A stretch of DNA of 64,000 bases from Eucommia ulmoides (Eukaryota; Streptophyta; Magnoliopsida; Garryales; Eucommiaceae): the NCBI GenBank assembly GCA_016647705.1, contig CM028339.1, positions 25,769,803 through 25,833,802 of the forward strand, written 5' to 3'. Below the pieces are notes generated by a model that saw only the letters and a list, made by a program, of their open reading frames with translations, was not told where the DNA came from and searched no databases. Both the position numbers and the translations under genes were made by a program. Shown in pieces: positions 48,632-60,975 of the stretch. Numbering within the stretch: position 1 is the first letter of the stretch; the number at the start of each line of letters is the position of its first letter.

Positions 48632-50746
48632 TGTTGGCTAAGTTGAATACCCAAGAGGGGGTGAATTGGGTAATCAAAAATTAATCAGAATAAAAATTAA
48701 TAAATTAAATAATTAATTTTATGCCTAAATTAATCATTATCTTTATAACACAACGAAATTAATCAATCAACAAGGTGTACACACAAACAGCATAAATAGA
48801 TAAATTAAGAAAGCAATACTCCAAAGATTTATACTGGTTCACCAAATTACTCTTGGCTAATCCAGTCCCTCGAGCTCCACGGAGGTCGCACCCACTAAAA
48901 CCAAGATTCCTTTAAAGGTAAGAACCAAACCCGCACACTAATTATTTTATAGGCTCAGAATCAACATTCACAATTTCCTTTTCAAAGGCTAAGGACTAAC
49001 CTCTACTTTTTACAAGTTAAAGAATAACCTAATTTTTTTTAACACCTAGGCTCAAGAATCAAAACCTCACCAAAATACTCCAAATATCCTTCCACCCGTT
49101 AAGGATTGAACCGTTACAAAATCACTCACAAACACGTGATGATTCTTATCCAGGAAGAATCACTACCTCAATCTCTTTATAGTAAAAGACTGAAACCCAA
49201 CTACCCTTGATTAAATATCCCCAATGATATTTAACCCGTCACAACTCACCAATACAAAAATTAATAAGTAAATCTCACTCGGAGCTTCTACCACCCCAGA
49301 TATATATAAACTCAATTAATATCCCAACTAGTGATAGAATTATGTGAGATACATAAATCTGATTTTAACAATATATGAGTAGCAAATTTGAGCACGTAAT
49401 CAGATTTTAGAAATTATTTAAAAGAATATTTCCTTTAAAAAATCAAAAATAATTTCTAAGATCAATTTTCAAAGACGATAATAAACAAGTAATAATCAAT
49501 ATGAAAATATCTCACCCGGAATCCACAAAATTAATGATGAAAACAATATAGCTTCAATTCCAAAATCAACACAAATTGATCGCAGTTGATTATCAAAATC
49601 ACTTTTAAAACAGCTCACAGTATAGTTGAATGATCACTCTTATAGACGCTCTCTCAAATATAGACTGATTTTATCTCTTAGAATGAATAGAATAATTAGC
49701 TTTCTTAGAAAATTTGCAAGTCTATATAAGGGCACATGTAATCAGCCTCCTAACGGCTAGTTTACAAGTATCATGACAATAAAATACTCTTATAGACCCT
49801 TCATAACATGAGGATTTCATTTAGGTTCAATTTTACTTAATAACAACTTTTAAAACTCTCAATTAAATCCCCAAAGTATTTCGCAGTTAAAACAAATAAG
49901 TATAGAATTCATTTTATGTACCAAATTGAGAAACTTTAATAATTAATGAACCATATTGAAAGGATTTAATATGTATATGAACCATATCTCAAATGTTAAG
50001 AATATCCCCGAAATCTCTCTCAAATCTTAACCAAATATGGCTACTTTTGGATTTAAAATCGGATCAACCAATATCCAGATACTGTGCGTTTAGTCGACTG
50101 AAGGATACTGGTAGTAGACCATGCACTTTATCGATCGACTCCTCAGTTGACTCGCAGATTCAGAGAGTTTGTCAAGCTTCCATTGGTCGACCGCTCTATC
50201 AACTCGCAGATTTAGAGAGTTTTCCAAGCTTCTATTGGTCGACCTCTCAGTCGACTCGTAGATTCAGAGAGTTCATCTTCTTTCTCCGATCGGCTCCTCA
50301 GTTGACTCCCCCCTCCTGAATCTCTTCTCTGATCTCGTTTTTAACTTACTTTCTTTTACAATTTTGTCTCTTTATCCATATTTATATTCAAATGAATTTC
50401 ACTAATACTCTTATATTCTATTTTAGTCATTCAAAAACTATTTCTTTTTAATTCCCATAAGAGAAAATAAATATACTCAACCAAAACACACAAAAAAAAA
50501 TGAAATTCATTTTGTGTCATGTGTGTGTTCCTAAATGGGATATTAAGAGTTTATATTTACCTAGATTATTTTTTCCTAATTTCTTCAAATTCTTTATACT
50601 TCTTCATTATCTTGATATCTTCATTTAGTATCCATTCACTTTGACATCTTCATTATTGGAACTTTAAATCACTGAAACACTTGATCAAATATTAGTTCCA
50701 CTAAAATATCAATACTTAATTGTTGATCAAAATCTTGGGATCAACA
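48632..50746 (-). repeat. 5' LTR of the Sirevirus-like element
   Basis: Partner of 32259-34371. It contains the same ~52-bp GTCGAC minisatellite at about 50110-50310. Its outer edge is GATCAACA at 50746. Confidence 0.93.
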
Positions 50747-51712
50747 AGGTTGTTTAAATATATTACCCAAATCCTATAAAAGGAGTCTTAGCTATAATGT
50801 CTCACAAAGTACATTTGTCAAATATCTGAATTCAACTTCTACACTTGAGCGAGTACAATATTTTGTTTCTTGTTTTTTCATGTCGTAAGGTTATCTCGTA
50901 GAAAGGTAAAGTATCCAGAAGTAAACCGCTTGTCACCCACATCACAAGCACAATCACCATCCGTATAGGCTTCTATGCTTTGATGGTCTGTGTTTTTAGT
51001 GAATAATACTCCTTTTCCTCGAGCATACTTTAGGTACCTCAAAATGCGAATAATTGCATTTATATGTTGTTCTCCAAGATTATGCATAAATTGACTGAAA
51101 ATACTCAAGGAATAAGTCAGATATGGTCTGGTATGAAATAAGTACAACAATCTCCTTAAAAATCTTTGATATCTTTCTTTGTCAACTGGTACCTGGTTGG
51201 ACTAAACATATAGATTTAGATCTTCTTCTACTAGTGTATCAATTGGTTGACATGCTGATATACCAGTTTCTCGTAATAGATCTAGAGAATATTTTCTTTG
51301 AGACAAAACTATCCATTTGTTAGATCGGAATAATTCAATCCCAAGAAAATATTTCAGAGGGCCCAGATCTTTCATTTCAAATTCTTTAAACAAATAATTT
51401 TTTCAAGGCCTTCATTTCATCATGATCATTCCCTATAACCACTATATCATTTACATATACAATGAGCACAATTATCTTACTTTACTCTATTTTGAGGAAA
51501 AGAGTATGATTTGAGTTGCTTTGATAATAGCCAAAGGCTATTATAGATTTTGTGAACCTTTCAAACCATGCTCTAGGAGACTGCTCTAACCCATACAATG
51601 ACTTTTTTAGTTTACAAACCTTTTCGTTGTGTTTTTTGGATATCATGCATCCTAGTGGAAGATCTCTGTAGACTTCTTTAGATAATTCACAATGTAAAAA
51701 TGCATTATACAC
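50747..51712 (-). pseudogene. RT and RNase H (N-terminal part) of the old copia element
   Basis: Three fragments. 51482-51712 holds 'KSLYGLEQSPRAWFERFTK'. 51202-51393 holds 'MKDLGPLKYFLGIELFRS'. 50878-51150 holds 'HTRPYLTYSLSIFSQFM' and the RNase H start 'AYTDGDCACDVGDKR'. Beyond a stop, to 50747, the frame reads 'KNKKQNIVLARVEVEFRYLT' and stops near 'LGNIFKQP', where the Sirevirus-like element is inserted. The remainder is at 32018-32258. The YVDD region (51430-51480) is visible in a shifted frame ('IVLIVYVNDIVV'), with D changed to N. Confidence 0.85.
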
Positions 51713-53300
51713 ATCAAATTATTGTAAGGGTCAATCCTAGTTTACAGCTAAAGACAACAGGACAAGAATTGTGTTGATTTTGGCTACAAGTGCAAATATT
51801 TTTGTGTAATCAATCTTGTAGGTTTGTGTGTCTCCTTTTGATACCAGTCTCACTTTAAAGCATTCAATTGTGCCATCAGTCTCATACTCACGGTGTAAAT
51901 CCATTGACATCCAACTGGTTTCGTTCTTGGTGGAGGATCAATTAGTTCTCATGTTTTATTTTTCTTCAGAGATTTCATCTCCTTGTTCATAGCTGCTTTT
52001 CACCTAGGATCATATAAGACTTCCTCACAAATGACATGTTTGATTCTGACAAACGATGGTTAGACAAATAATGACTCATGGGATATTTTACTTTACTAGA
52101 GAGTTCAGGTTCATATGGGGATTTAGGAATACCTCTCGTGTGATGTTGTGATAATTTTCATCTGTGTGACTCAAGAACATCTTTTGTAAACAATTGGTGT
52201 GATATGTCGATTGAGGATGGAGCAATATTTTGTAGAACTTTGGTTTCTGGCTGAGTTGGAGAATAATCCACCTCTTCAGTTATTTGGTGATACCACTTAA
52301 ATCTAGTTCACCCATTTTCTCGTTTACTCTAGCTTGTGAGTTATTACCACTAGAATCCAATGTCATATCAACCATCTCCAAGCTGTCCACATCTTGATTA
52401 TTGTAATCTAAACTTTAAATTTCCTTTTGGTACTCCCCCCAAAATTCAGGTTTGGAGAATACATTGCATCTTCATGAAAAAAAACATCTGTCCTGATAAA
52501 TAATCAATATGTTGAAGGATGATATCCCTTTCGATGAATCACATATCCAACAAAACACATCTCAATGCTTGAGGAGTTAACTTGGTGTATTGATGCTTGT
52601 GTAGATGTACAAACACCAAACATCCAAAGAAATGAGGAGTTAAACTTGAGACAGTTGGAGCAACAATCTTATCATTAAGAGTTAGGAATGGTCTTTTAAA
52701 ATTAAAGGTAATGGAAGGTATCCGATTCATTAAATAAGCTACAAAATTTAAAGTTTCTCCCCAATAAGACAAAGATAGATGGGCTTCAAAAACTCAAACA
52801 ACTACCAATAAGTGTCAATTTTTCAGCTTTGCCACTCCATTCTGTTAAGGTGTGGTGGAGTAAGTCGTGTGATGGATCATTCTTTGTATTTCCAAATAAT
52901 TTTGAAATTCAGTACTCCGATATTCTCTACCATTATCACCATGAAGAATTTGAATCTTTCTATTGTATTGAGTTTCAATCATTTTATGAAACTTTTGAAA
53001 TATCGAGTCCATTTTACTTTTAAATTTTGTCAAGCAAAACCATGTCATCCTGGTACAATCATCAATAAACGTTACAAACCAAAATCACCCACCCAAAGTA
53101 ATGACTTTTGATGGACCCCAGACATCGAAATGAATAATCATAATTGGAAGTGGACTTTTATTCAATCGTGATAGAAACGAAGCACAATGGCTTTTTGCAA
53201 GCTCACGAGTATCACACAGAAAAGTAGAAACATCAACATCTGTAAATAAACTAGAAAATAATCTTTTGAGATATCCAAAGGAAGTATACCCAAACTATCG
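51713..53300 (-). pseudogene. Integrase and linker of the old copia element
   Basis: 52845-53048 contains the end of the integrase core ('ILHGDNGREY', second Asp) and 52539-52772 the C-terminal region ('WGETLNFVAYLMNRIPS', 'HFFGCLVFVHLH'). 51713-52538 is the integrase-RT linker, broken by many stops. 53110-53300 carries further core sequence in shifted frames. Confidence 0.8.
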
Positions 53301-53699
53301 ATGCCTCAACTATATTTCTTTTCTTTTTGTCTTCAGAACCACCTACTGCTTGTCTTAGGCTTTCAATACTTTTTGATAACAAGTCCAAGTAATATAGCTT
53401 CCCCGTCTAATACCACAACCAATCGTCGTCCTAATTTTGATGTCCTTAAACACACACAAATCAAGCGAAAACATCATAGCAGAAGATAAAATTGTGATTA
53501 TTTGAGAAACTGACAAAGATTATAATCAAAAGATGGAACAACTAAGACTAAATCTAAATTTAATGTATTAATGAAAGCCAAAGATCCTTTCTCAATAACT
53601 GGGGTAGAAGTTCCATTTACAGTAGAGACAAATTTTTGGGTAGAGTAATTGAGTGCTGAGACCTATATAGAATCATATGTTATGTGATCTGTTGCACCA

Positions 53700-54510
53700 G
53701 AATCAATCCCACCATTCTGGATAGACCAATAGTTCAAAATAACCACTTTTGGTATGACTAGTCTTATAGCAATGAGTGCATTTGTAAGAAGACTTGACAA
53801 TACTCTTGGTTGATCTACTAGTGTTGGGTTGTGCTCGAGTTTGTTGACCCTGATTAGATCGATTCCGAGCCACCATGGTACTAAGTTCGGATGCTCTAGA
53901 ATTGCCTTTCAAGGTGATACTACGTATCGTCTCCTGTCAAACTAATGAGTAACATTCATCCAGGTTTGGTATTAGGTCTCTTCGTAAAATCTCACGTCGG
54001 ATTGAATCGAATACCTCATCCAATCCAGTAAGAAAGATGTGAACTCTTACTTGTTTAATAAACTAGCAGGGGCTTTAACATCCTCTGGATCTTTCATAAC
54101 CATCTAATCACAATGGTCTAACTCTTGGAAGATTTTAGTCAATTCTCTATAATACACAAAGAGGATTCGTTCATTTTGTCATACAGAAATGATCTTTTGA
54201 TTCACAGTAAAGACCTGCAATTCATCACTTCCATCATAGAATGTTGTAGACAAGGTAATCCAGATGATGTGGGTAGTGGGTAAGCGTAAATAATGACTCA
54301 TAATATCTGGAGACATAGACATTAATAGCCACCGTTTAACCTTTTGATTTTTACCATACCGTTTTTCATAAGCTTCATCAAATTCTACAAGTGGTTTAGT
54401 TTTGCCACAAATGTATGAGATCTTGTCCTTTTTAGCAATTTGTAATTCTACTAGTTGAGACCATATATTGTAATTTAATTCAATAAGGGTGATTCCAGCG
54501 TTCAAAACAC
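53700..54510 (-). pseudogene. Gag of the old copia element
   Basis: 54179-54505 is the gag core: 'ELNYNIWSQLVELQIAKKDK', 'KRWLLMSMSPDIMSHYLRL', 'FYDGSDELQVFTVNQK', a pattern common in short-LTR eudicot copia elements. 53703-53912 holds the nucleocapsid part with a zinc knuckle in which 'CTHCYKTSHTKSGYFEL' has lost the last Cys. Stops separate the two. Confidence 0.85.
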
Positions 54511-55201
54511 CTTTGGACTAAACCACAATTGGAAAAAATTTAATCCCGATGGACTCAAAAAAAAATTAACTCATTTTATCTTCAAATAATTGATAATTCA
54601 CTCTTGTGTGGTTTGAGGTGTATTTTTGTTTTGGTGGATAGAAAGGTGAAATAAACCACTCGCTGATATCAAGTTGGGCAGTGGCTTTGCTAGACTAAGG
54701 TAGTGAGTGGGAGAGAGAAAGTTATGTTTGGTGTAAAATATGACACACTAGCATCATGAGTAACTGGATGGGGTTCTCTCTGCCTCCACACCTGAGAATC
54801 AACGATGAAGACCACAGAGACAATGGTAAAGCCAGTGGCTGAGGAAGACCAAGGCGGTGACAAAAAAATAACAATTACGTTCGTGCCCCTCAAAATTTAG
54901 ATCGAGCTATAGGTTTTTGCGTTGCAGTGACTTCAATCTGGCTGGACTAAACAGCGATAACGACAGGAGGATAAATTTGAGCAATAGCACAGATGGATCT
55001 GAGGTTGGCTTCAGATCTAAATCTAAGGTTGGTTCTATTCGCGGCAACGAAAGGTAGTCCAGATCTTAACGGATAAACAAGCAGCGCCGACTGAACACAT
55101 AGCGTCAAGTGAACAAGGGGGCTTTGACGAACTGAATTAGCGAACAAGGGCAATCTGGATGCTAATATGACTTGAGCCTACAGCAACGATTGGATTCAAT
55201 T

Positions 55202-55530
55202 GAGGATTTTGCAGAGAGAATGTGGTGTGGTGATTAGGCTTCTTGAAATTTATTTATTATTTTTTTTTTCATAAGTCTAATGCCATATTGAATAATATCT
55301 CAATTCTATTCAACTCTTGGTATCATATGCAAGGGTATATGATACCAAGAGTTTGAGGATTTTGCAGAGAGAATGTGGTGTAGTGATTAGGATTCTTGAA
55401 AAAGTTTAGTAATTTTTTTTTATTTTTTATTTTTTTTGAGATTGGATCTAATTCATGGCTCTAATGCCATATTGAATAATATTTCAATTTCATTCAACTC
55501 TTGGTCTCATATACAAGAGTATATATAGTT
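55202..55530 (-). repeat. 153-bp tandem duplication of LTR edge, PBS and leader in the old copia element
   Basis: GAGGATTTTGCAGAGAGAAT occurs at 55202 and 55355. Each copy is followed by GTGGTGTGGTGATTAGG-like leader, the CTAATGCCATAT PBS edge and the LTR start TGAATAATAT. The left copy's LTR is truncated after about 65 bases at a palindrome (TTGGTATCATAT...ATATGATACCAA, about 55318-55349). Confidence 0.8.
55457..55469 (-). promoter_or_regulatory. Primer-binding site of the old copia element
   Basis: TGGCATTAGAGCC on the minus strand next to the 5' LTR is a two-change variant of the initiator-Met tRNA complement. A partial copy lies 190 bases to the left. Confidence 0.75.
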
Positions 55531-55639
55531 TGATTCTAGATATAAATCCCTAAAATCAAGTTATTACAGAAATTATATCCCCAATTACAGCATAATCTAA
55601 TATTCTAAATTAGGAATGTAGAAATCATACATAATGTTA
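55473..55639 (-). repeat. 5' LTR of the old copia element
   Basis: Partner of 31853-32017. Its outer edge is blurred (TAACATTATG on the minus strand against TGAATATTACG in the partner). Confidence 0.75.
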
Positions 55640-57436
55640 ACCTTATTCAACAAAATCTTCCTCAATATTATCTTCACTTGCAATTTGAGATTCTAGTTCG
55701 TATTCTTCTTCTTCGTCTTGAAAATTGTTTTTTTCCATTAATAAATCGTTATTTTTCTTCGAAAATAGTCAATCATGAAATGTGATATTATTCTGAATTT
55801 TGTTTATCGTTTAAATTACTGTTCATTAGGACACGCCTAACACTTCAAAATAGTCAATCATGAAATCCTCTTCTTATTTTTTTAATATTTATATCAAATC
55901 AAGATGAACATTGTTCATTAGGACACACCTAACACTTCAATTAATTTTTGTTTAGGTTCATTCGAATGACAAGTGGAGAAACAGAACATGCCATTGACAC
56001 TTGTATGTGGAGTTTGCAGATTTGTGTACTGTAGGAAAAAATATATGCCCTTGTATAGCTTCCATCAACCCATATCCAATTCCTATAAAACAATGTAGCT
56101 TTGTTAAAAATCCTAATTTATTTTTTAAGTTCTCCGAAGAAATTGTTAGAAAAATAATTTAAAATTAAATATTTTATTTTTATTTTATTATATATATAAA
56201 TTATTATTTTACTTAATGAAATTATTATTAATAATATATTTATAATGATTATAATTGTGCATTCTAATTACATGTTTATTACTCATTATTATTGTGATTA
56301 AATTATAAAATTTATTAAAATGACTTTATGAATTCCATTATAAATATATATGTTATATATAATTAGTGATTTTATTAATTATAATATTATAATAAGAGTT
56401 ACATAATCTATACAAATGTGTGTGTGAAAGAAAATATGGATAAAAATATAGAGAGATATAGATAAATTTAGAGAAAGGAGTATGATACTATATAAAATAG
56501 TGACTACGTTTTATTTTTGAGATATATAAATAGAGAGAAGTGATATATTGTGATATTTCACGTATGTTATATACTTGATGATTTACAGACAATAGAGTTC
56601 GCGATCGGTCCAATATAGGGACGTCTTGTTTACACCTTGACTCCCATAATCATTTTATCTTAGGAAGGGCTCGTCATTCAACCCTATGCATAGAGAGGGC
56701 GTATATCTTCTTAGAGCAGTGTTTACACTCCTTGATCTACCAAATATGTATTTTCTCTCTATTTTATTCTTTATTTTATTCATTTAATTGTTGATACATT
56801 TAGTTATTTAAAGAGATTGAAATTGTATGTGACATTTATTTATTTATTAATTAATTTGAGTTTATATAGTTACATGAAATTTTTCAATAAAAATTCATGT
56901 ATTATATGGTATCTCATATTATGTTGTTGATATATAGTTAAAATCTCTATATATTAGATCCTGGAAGCAAATATTAAGTCTAATCTAAGATCCAAGAGCC
57001 TTGTACTAGTAGGCATGTATCCGTTTCATCTTGGGTAGCATTTGGTTGTAATGGAATAGAAGCCTTAAAATAGAAATGAACTTATGTAAAAATTTGAAAA
57101 TATACATGAATTCATTTCTAAATCCAATTTTGAAAGTTTTAAATTCAAGTGAGGTTTTTGAATTTTATGGGGGTGTTTTTGTGGTAACCTGAAGAAAATT
57201 TCAATGGAAGCTGAAGATTGGAATGAGTTTAACTGATGTTATCTTTGTGCAACTGATGTAACCCATTAAACAACTTGATGAACCCATTTGTGCAACTAGT
57301 ATAACCTTCGTTTTTTCTTTGAATTTGTTGACTGATGATGTTTGAGGGTGAACTAGTTTCCTTTCTTAACTGACCAATTTTCTAAATAATAATTTGGAAA
57401 ATGAGTTGATTTCGATCCATTAATTATAATGAAGAT
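55640..57436. other. AT-rich spacer, no recognised gene
   Basis: A short acidic minus-strand frame near 55640-55740 ('NFQDEEEEYELESQIASEDN') abuts the copia LTR and is unrecognised. 56150-56560 is extremely AT-rich. 56580-56760 is more complex but without coding features. Confidence 0.5.
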
Positions 57437-59529
57437 TGTTGATCATAAGGTTTTGATGGACAATTAAGTGTTGATATTTTGGTGGAACTAATGGTTTAAT
57501 TGAGTGTTTCAGTTATTTAAGTTCTAGTGATGAAGATGAAGATGCAAATTAAATAGATGCTAAATCACGATGTCGCAGATGATGAAGATTTAAGAGTTTG
57601 AAGAAATTAGAGAAAACAACCTAGGTGAATTTCAACTCTTAATATCCCAATTAGAAACACATATGGCACAAAAAGTTTTTATTATTTATGTGTGTTTTGA
57701 TAAGGTGAAATTATTTGCTCCTATGTGTTATTGAAAAGAAATATTTATAAATGACTAAATAGAATTTGAGAAAATTAGTGGAGCTAATTGAGAAAAAAAA
57801 TTAGTTAAAGGGACAAAAACGTAAAATAGAAAGAGTTTAAAATGAATTTAGAAAAAGTTCTAGCATTGGTGAGTCGACAGGTAAGTTGACCGGAGCGTAA
57901 GAAGGGAACTCTCTATATCTAGCAGTCGACAGGTAGGTCAACTGGTGAGAATAAATGAAACTCTCTGAATTAAGGAGTCAACAGATAGGTCGATCGATGG
58001 ACGCAGCAGGCTACATCCTGAATTGAGCTGTCGACTGACTGGTCGACTGAGGGAACTGTTTCAGGATTCTGTGGATTCCGAAATCATATCTAAAAGTAGC
58101 CATTTTTTGTTAGGATTTGAGAGAGATTTAAGAGATTTGGTGATATTTATGATATGCTTCATCTATTATTTGATTCCTATAGATTTGGTACTTGGAATTA
58201 AAGTGGTTTTCATATTGGTCCTTTTAATACTTCCTATCTTATGGAATTATGTTTGAAAATTCTTTTGAGGGACTAAATTGAATATTTTGAAAGTTATTAT
58301 TAAGTGAAATACACCTTAAATGAAAGGTATCAATATATGGGGTCTATTGGTGATTTTAAAAGACATATCTTGTAGAAACTAGCCGTTATAGGACTTATTT
58401 CAAATGCCTTTAAATAGACCTGCGAATTTCTTATATCATTAAGCAGAAAATAAGAGAAATCATATCATATCATAAGAGTGAGCTTTTCTAAGAGTTATCA
58501 ATCTGAGATATTGTGAGCTATTCTGATAGACGATCTTGAAGATCAATTGTTGTTTATCTTTGCTGCTACCGGATCTGAAGTTACATTGCTTTTTCTAATT
58601 ATTCTGTGGATTCCGGGTAAGATATTTCCAATTAATTTTTATTGTGCATTACTTGTTTATTATTGGAAATTGATCTTAGAAATTGTTTCTCATTTTTTAA
58701 GAAAATATTTTTTATAAATAATTTCTTGAATCTGATTAGGTGTTCAAATTTGCTACTCATATCTTGTTTAAAACCAAATTTTTCTATCTCACATTTTTCT
58801 ATCACTAGTTATGATATTAATTGAGTTATTATTTATCTGGGATGATAGAAGTTCCGAGTGAGATTTTCTGCTTATTAATTTGTATTGGTGAGTAGTATGA
58901 CGGGTTAAATACTGTTGGGAATATTTAATCAAGGGTAGCCGGGTTTCAGTCTCTTCCTGTAAAGAAATTGAGGTAGTGATTCTTCCTAGATAGAATTGCA
59001 TTATGAGTGATTTGTAAAGGTTCCATCCTTACTTGAGAAAATGATAGTTGGAGTATTTTGTGAGGTTTTGATTCTTGAGCCTAAGGTATAAAAAGAATTA
59101 GGTTAATCTTTAGTTTGTAAAAAGATAGGTTATTCTTGACCCTGTAAAAAGTAAAGGTTATTCCTTAACCTGGGAAAAAGATTTTGTAAAGGTTGATTTC
59201 GAGCCTGTAAAAGAATCGGTGTGTAAGTTTAGTTCCTAACTTTAAAGGGATCTTGAGAATTAGTGAGTGCGAATCTCTGTGAGGGCTCGGAGGACTGGAC
59301 TAGTTAAGAGTAATTTGGTGAATCAGGATATATCTTGGTGTGCTGCAATATTTGATTTGTTTATTTTTGCTATTTGGTGTACACCTAGTTGATTATTCAA
59401 TTCTACTGTGATATAAAGATAATAATTAATTTAGGATTAAAATTAATTATTTAATTTATTGAATTTTATTCTGATTATTTTTTAATTACCCAATTCACCC
59501 CCCTTCTTGGGTATTCTATTAGGCCAACA
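57437..59529 (+). mobile_element. Solo LTR of the Sirevirus-like family (2093 bp), TSD AAGAT
   Basis: It begins TGTTGATCATAAGGTTTTGA and ends GGCCAACA. Perfect pentamers AAGAT flank it (57432-57436 and 59530-59534). It is collinear with the LTRs of the element at 32259-50746 but inverted, and has the GTCGAC minisatellite at about 57870-58050. No internal domain follows, so this is a recombination product. Confidence 0.93.
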
Positions 59530-59534
59530 AAGAT

Positions 59535-59949
59535 AACTATAAAATATGTCATGCATTTACCGCATTAGAATGGGCTGAGATATTATTACATAAAATATTG
59601 GAATGTGCTTTAAAGGTTCATATAGAGTAGTGGAGTTGGTAAGGGGTAAGATTACTAAAATTTTTGTTTTGCTTGTTAACGTTGTTAGGTCATGATGTTT
59701 TTTTCCATTCTATTCAAATAAAACTTGTGTTATGCTTTAAACTGGTAACGCTTGAAAATTGTAGATCAAATAATGAAAATAGTATGTAATCAACCAATAA
59801 TATGTTTGCTTATTCCTTTATCTGCATTTACATGTTGCGATCAACAATACCTTTGATGCCTTTATCTTTGATTACATGTTGCGATCAACAATAACTCTAA
59901 TGCTTATATTTGTTATATGTGTCTCTTCCTATATAGTTGCAAATATGTT
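59535..59949 (+). other. 5' flank of the broken Myb/SANT-like gene
   Basis: AT-rich with two copies of a roughly 50-base unit ('TTACATGTTGCGATCAACAATA' type, at 59828 and 59874). The first 100 bases could hold a coding scrap ('CHAFTALEWAEI') but nothing firm. Confidence 0.4.
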
Positions 59950-60840
59950 AATTACTTATTCTACTAGAGCTTATTGGAAGGATCCATATCTATGTAGAAG
60001 TTTTCTGGATTTAAGTCTTGAAAAGATGAATCAAAACAAAAAATCTAGTGGGAGTCTTAGGAAAAATTATAAGATAGTATAGGGAAGAAAATTGCCCCCC
60101 AAAATTTTTTTTCCTAACTCAAAAACAAATGAAAAATCAGTGGGACTATATGGAGAAGAAATATAAAACATGGAAAAATTAATGTAAAATATAGGCCATG
60201 GAGACAACCCAGTGACAAACACGAAGAATTGGAATGCCTACTGATGGAACGCTTAAAGGTAACATGAAGTACGATAGTATTTACCAATTATATATATATT
60301 TAAATTGTATGATAAAATAATTTATAAATTTAAAATGTGACGCCTTATATGAAACAAAATAATTTCGATTTGTTGGGGGTACAATTTTTTGATGAGATAA
60401 AGGTATTGTTTGATGGAATAACAACGTTGGGGAAAGCATCATCGGGTCTGTCTGAGATAGCATTACCTCTCAATGATGTCCAATACTCATCAACGTCTCA
60501 ATATATTGGACGAGTAAAATTGACCTAGATGGTGATTCTATACCTTCATTTTCATACAAAGATGTATTGCTAAAAGCTAAATCTCAAAAGAAGATGAAAT
60601 GTAATAATATCGATAAACAACTAAAAGTTATTTTGCAATGCTTAGAGAAATCGAATGGACCTACTATGGAATAGGGTAATATAGCTTTGGATAGTGTGGA
60701 AACGCTCTAAATGGATGACCTTTTATATATTGCAACTCTAAGTATCTTTTGTAAGAGTTAATTGCATCGAGGGAAATGGATGACATTAGTTCAAAAACCC
60801 GAACATGTAGAACCAATTGGTTAAAAATGAATGCGAAAAA
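59950..60840 (+). pseudogene. Broken Myb/SANT-like domain gene (Harbinger-associated / L10-interacting MYB type)
   Basis: Segments follow the order of plant Myb/SANT-like proteins (Myb_DNA-bind_3). 59958-60060 has 'WKDPYLCRSFLDLSLEKMNQ' (family: W-DPYLCRVFLDLCLEEVN). 60350-60440 has 'FDLLGVQFFDEIKVLFDGIT' and 'LGKASSGLSE'. 60560-60670 is a Lys-rich part, and 60710-60830 has 'MDDLLYIATLSIFCKS' and a 'WMTLVQKPEHVEPI'-like end. The middle of the domain (60083-60335) is in broken frames. Such proteins are DNA-binding partners of PIF/Harbinger transposases or their domesticated relatives. No transposase was seen here. Confidence 0.6.
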
Positions 60841-60975
60841 CTTAGGATTTATTTGAATGTAATGGAATTTTGAATTTATCTTTTGTTGAACTTGAACTAT
60901 GGATTTTTTGTTAATGTAATATGGATTTATAAGTATTTGAGTTTTGTTTGGTGGTTGTATTATGTGATTCATTAT

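Larger units (their letters stand above)
32259..50746 (-). mobile_element. Sirevirus-like Ty1/copia element with 2.1-kb LTRs, itself interrupted
   Basis: Terminal repeats at 32259-34371 (2113 bp) and 48632-50746 (2115 bp) read TGTTGGC...GATCAACA on the plus strand. Between them, on the minus strand, come PBS, gag with zinc knuckles, protease, integrase, RT and RNase H in copia order, and a run of four PPT-like G-rich boxes before the 3' LTR. Long LTRs, a long gag with a second zinc knuckle and multiplied PPTs are known features of Sireviruses. Flanks AAAAT and AGGTT match at 2 of 5. Read in the target pol frame, these fit a decayed 5-bp TSD. LTR divergence is roughly 6-8% by eye. The RT/RNase H junction is split by the insertion at 35326-44600. 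Confidence 0.9.
31853..55639 (-). mobile_element. Old Ty1/copia element with short LTRs, split by nested insertions
   Basis: About 165-bp terminal repeats (31853-32017 and 55473-55639), both starting TGAATA.TAT.TCAAT on the plus strand, enclose on the minus strand a copia gag-pol (gag 53700-54510, integrase 52530-53110, RT/RNase H 50747-51712). The C-terminal end of pol lies at 32018-32258. The 18.5 kb between 32259 and 50746 is a later insertion. The PBS is still recognisable. No TSD match was found (TATAT against ACCTT) and pol is in tatters, so this is the oldest layer of the nest. Its own length without the insert would be about 5.3 kb, normal for copia. Confidence 0.85.
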
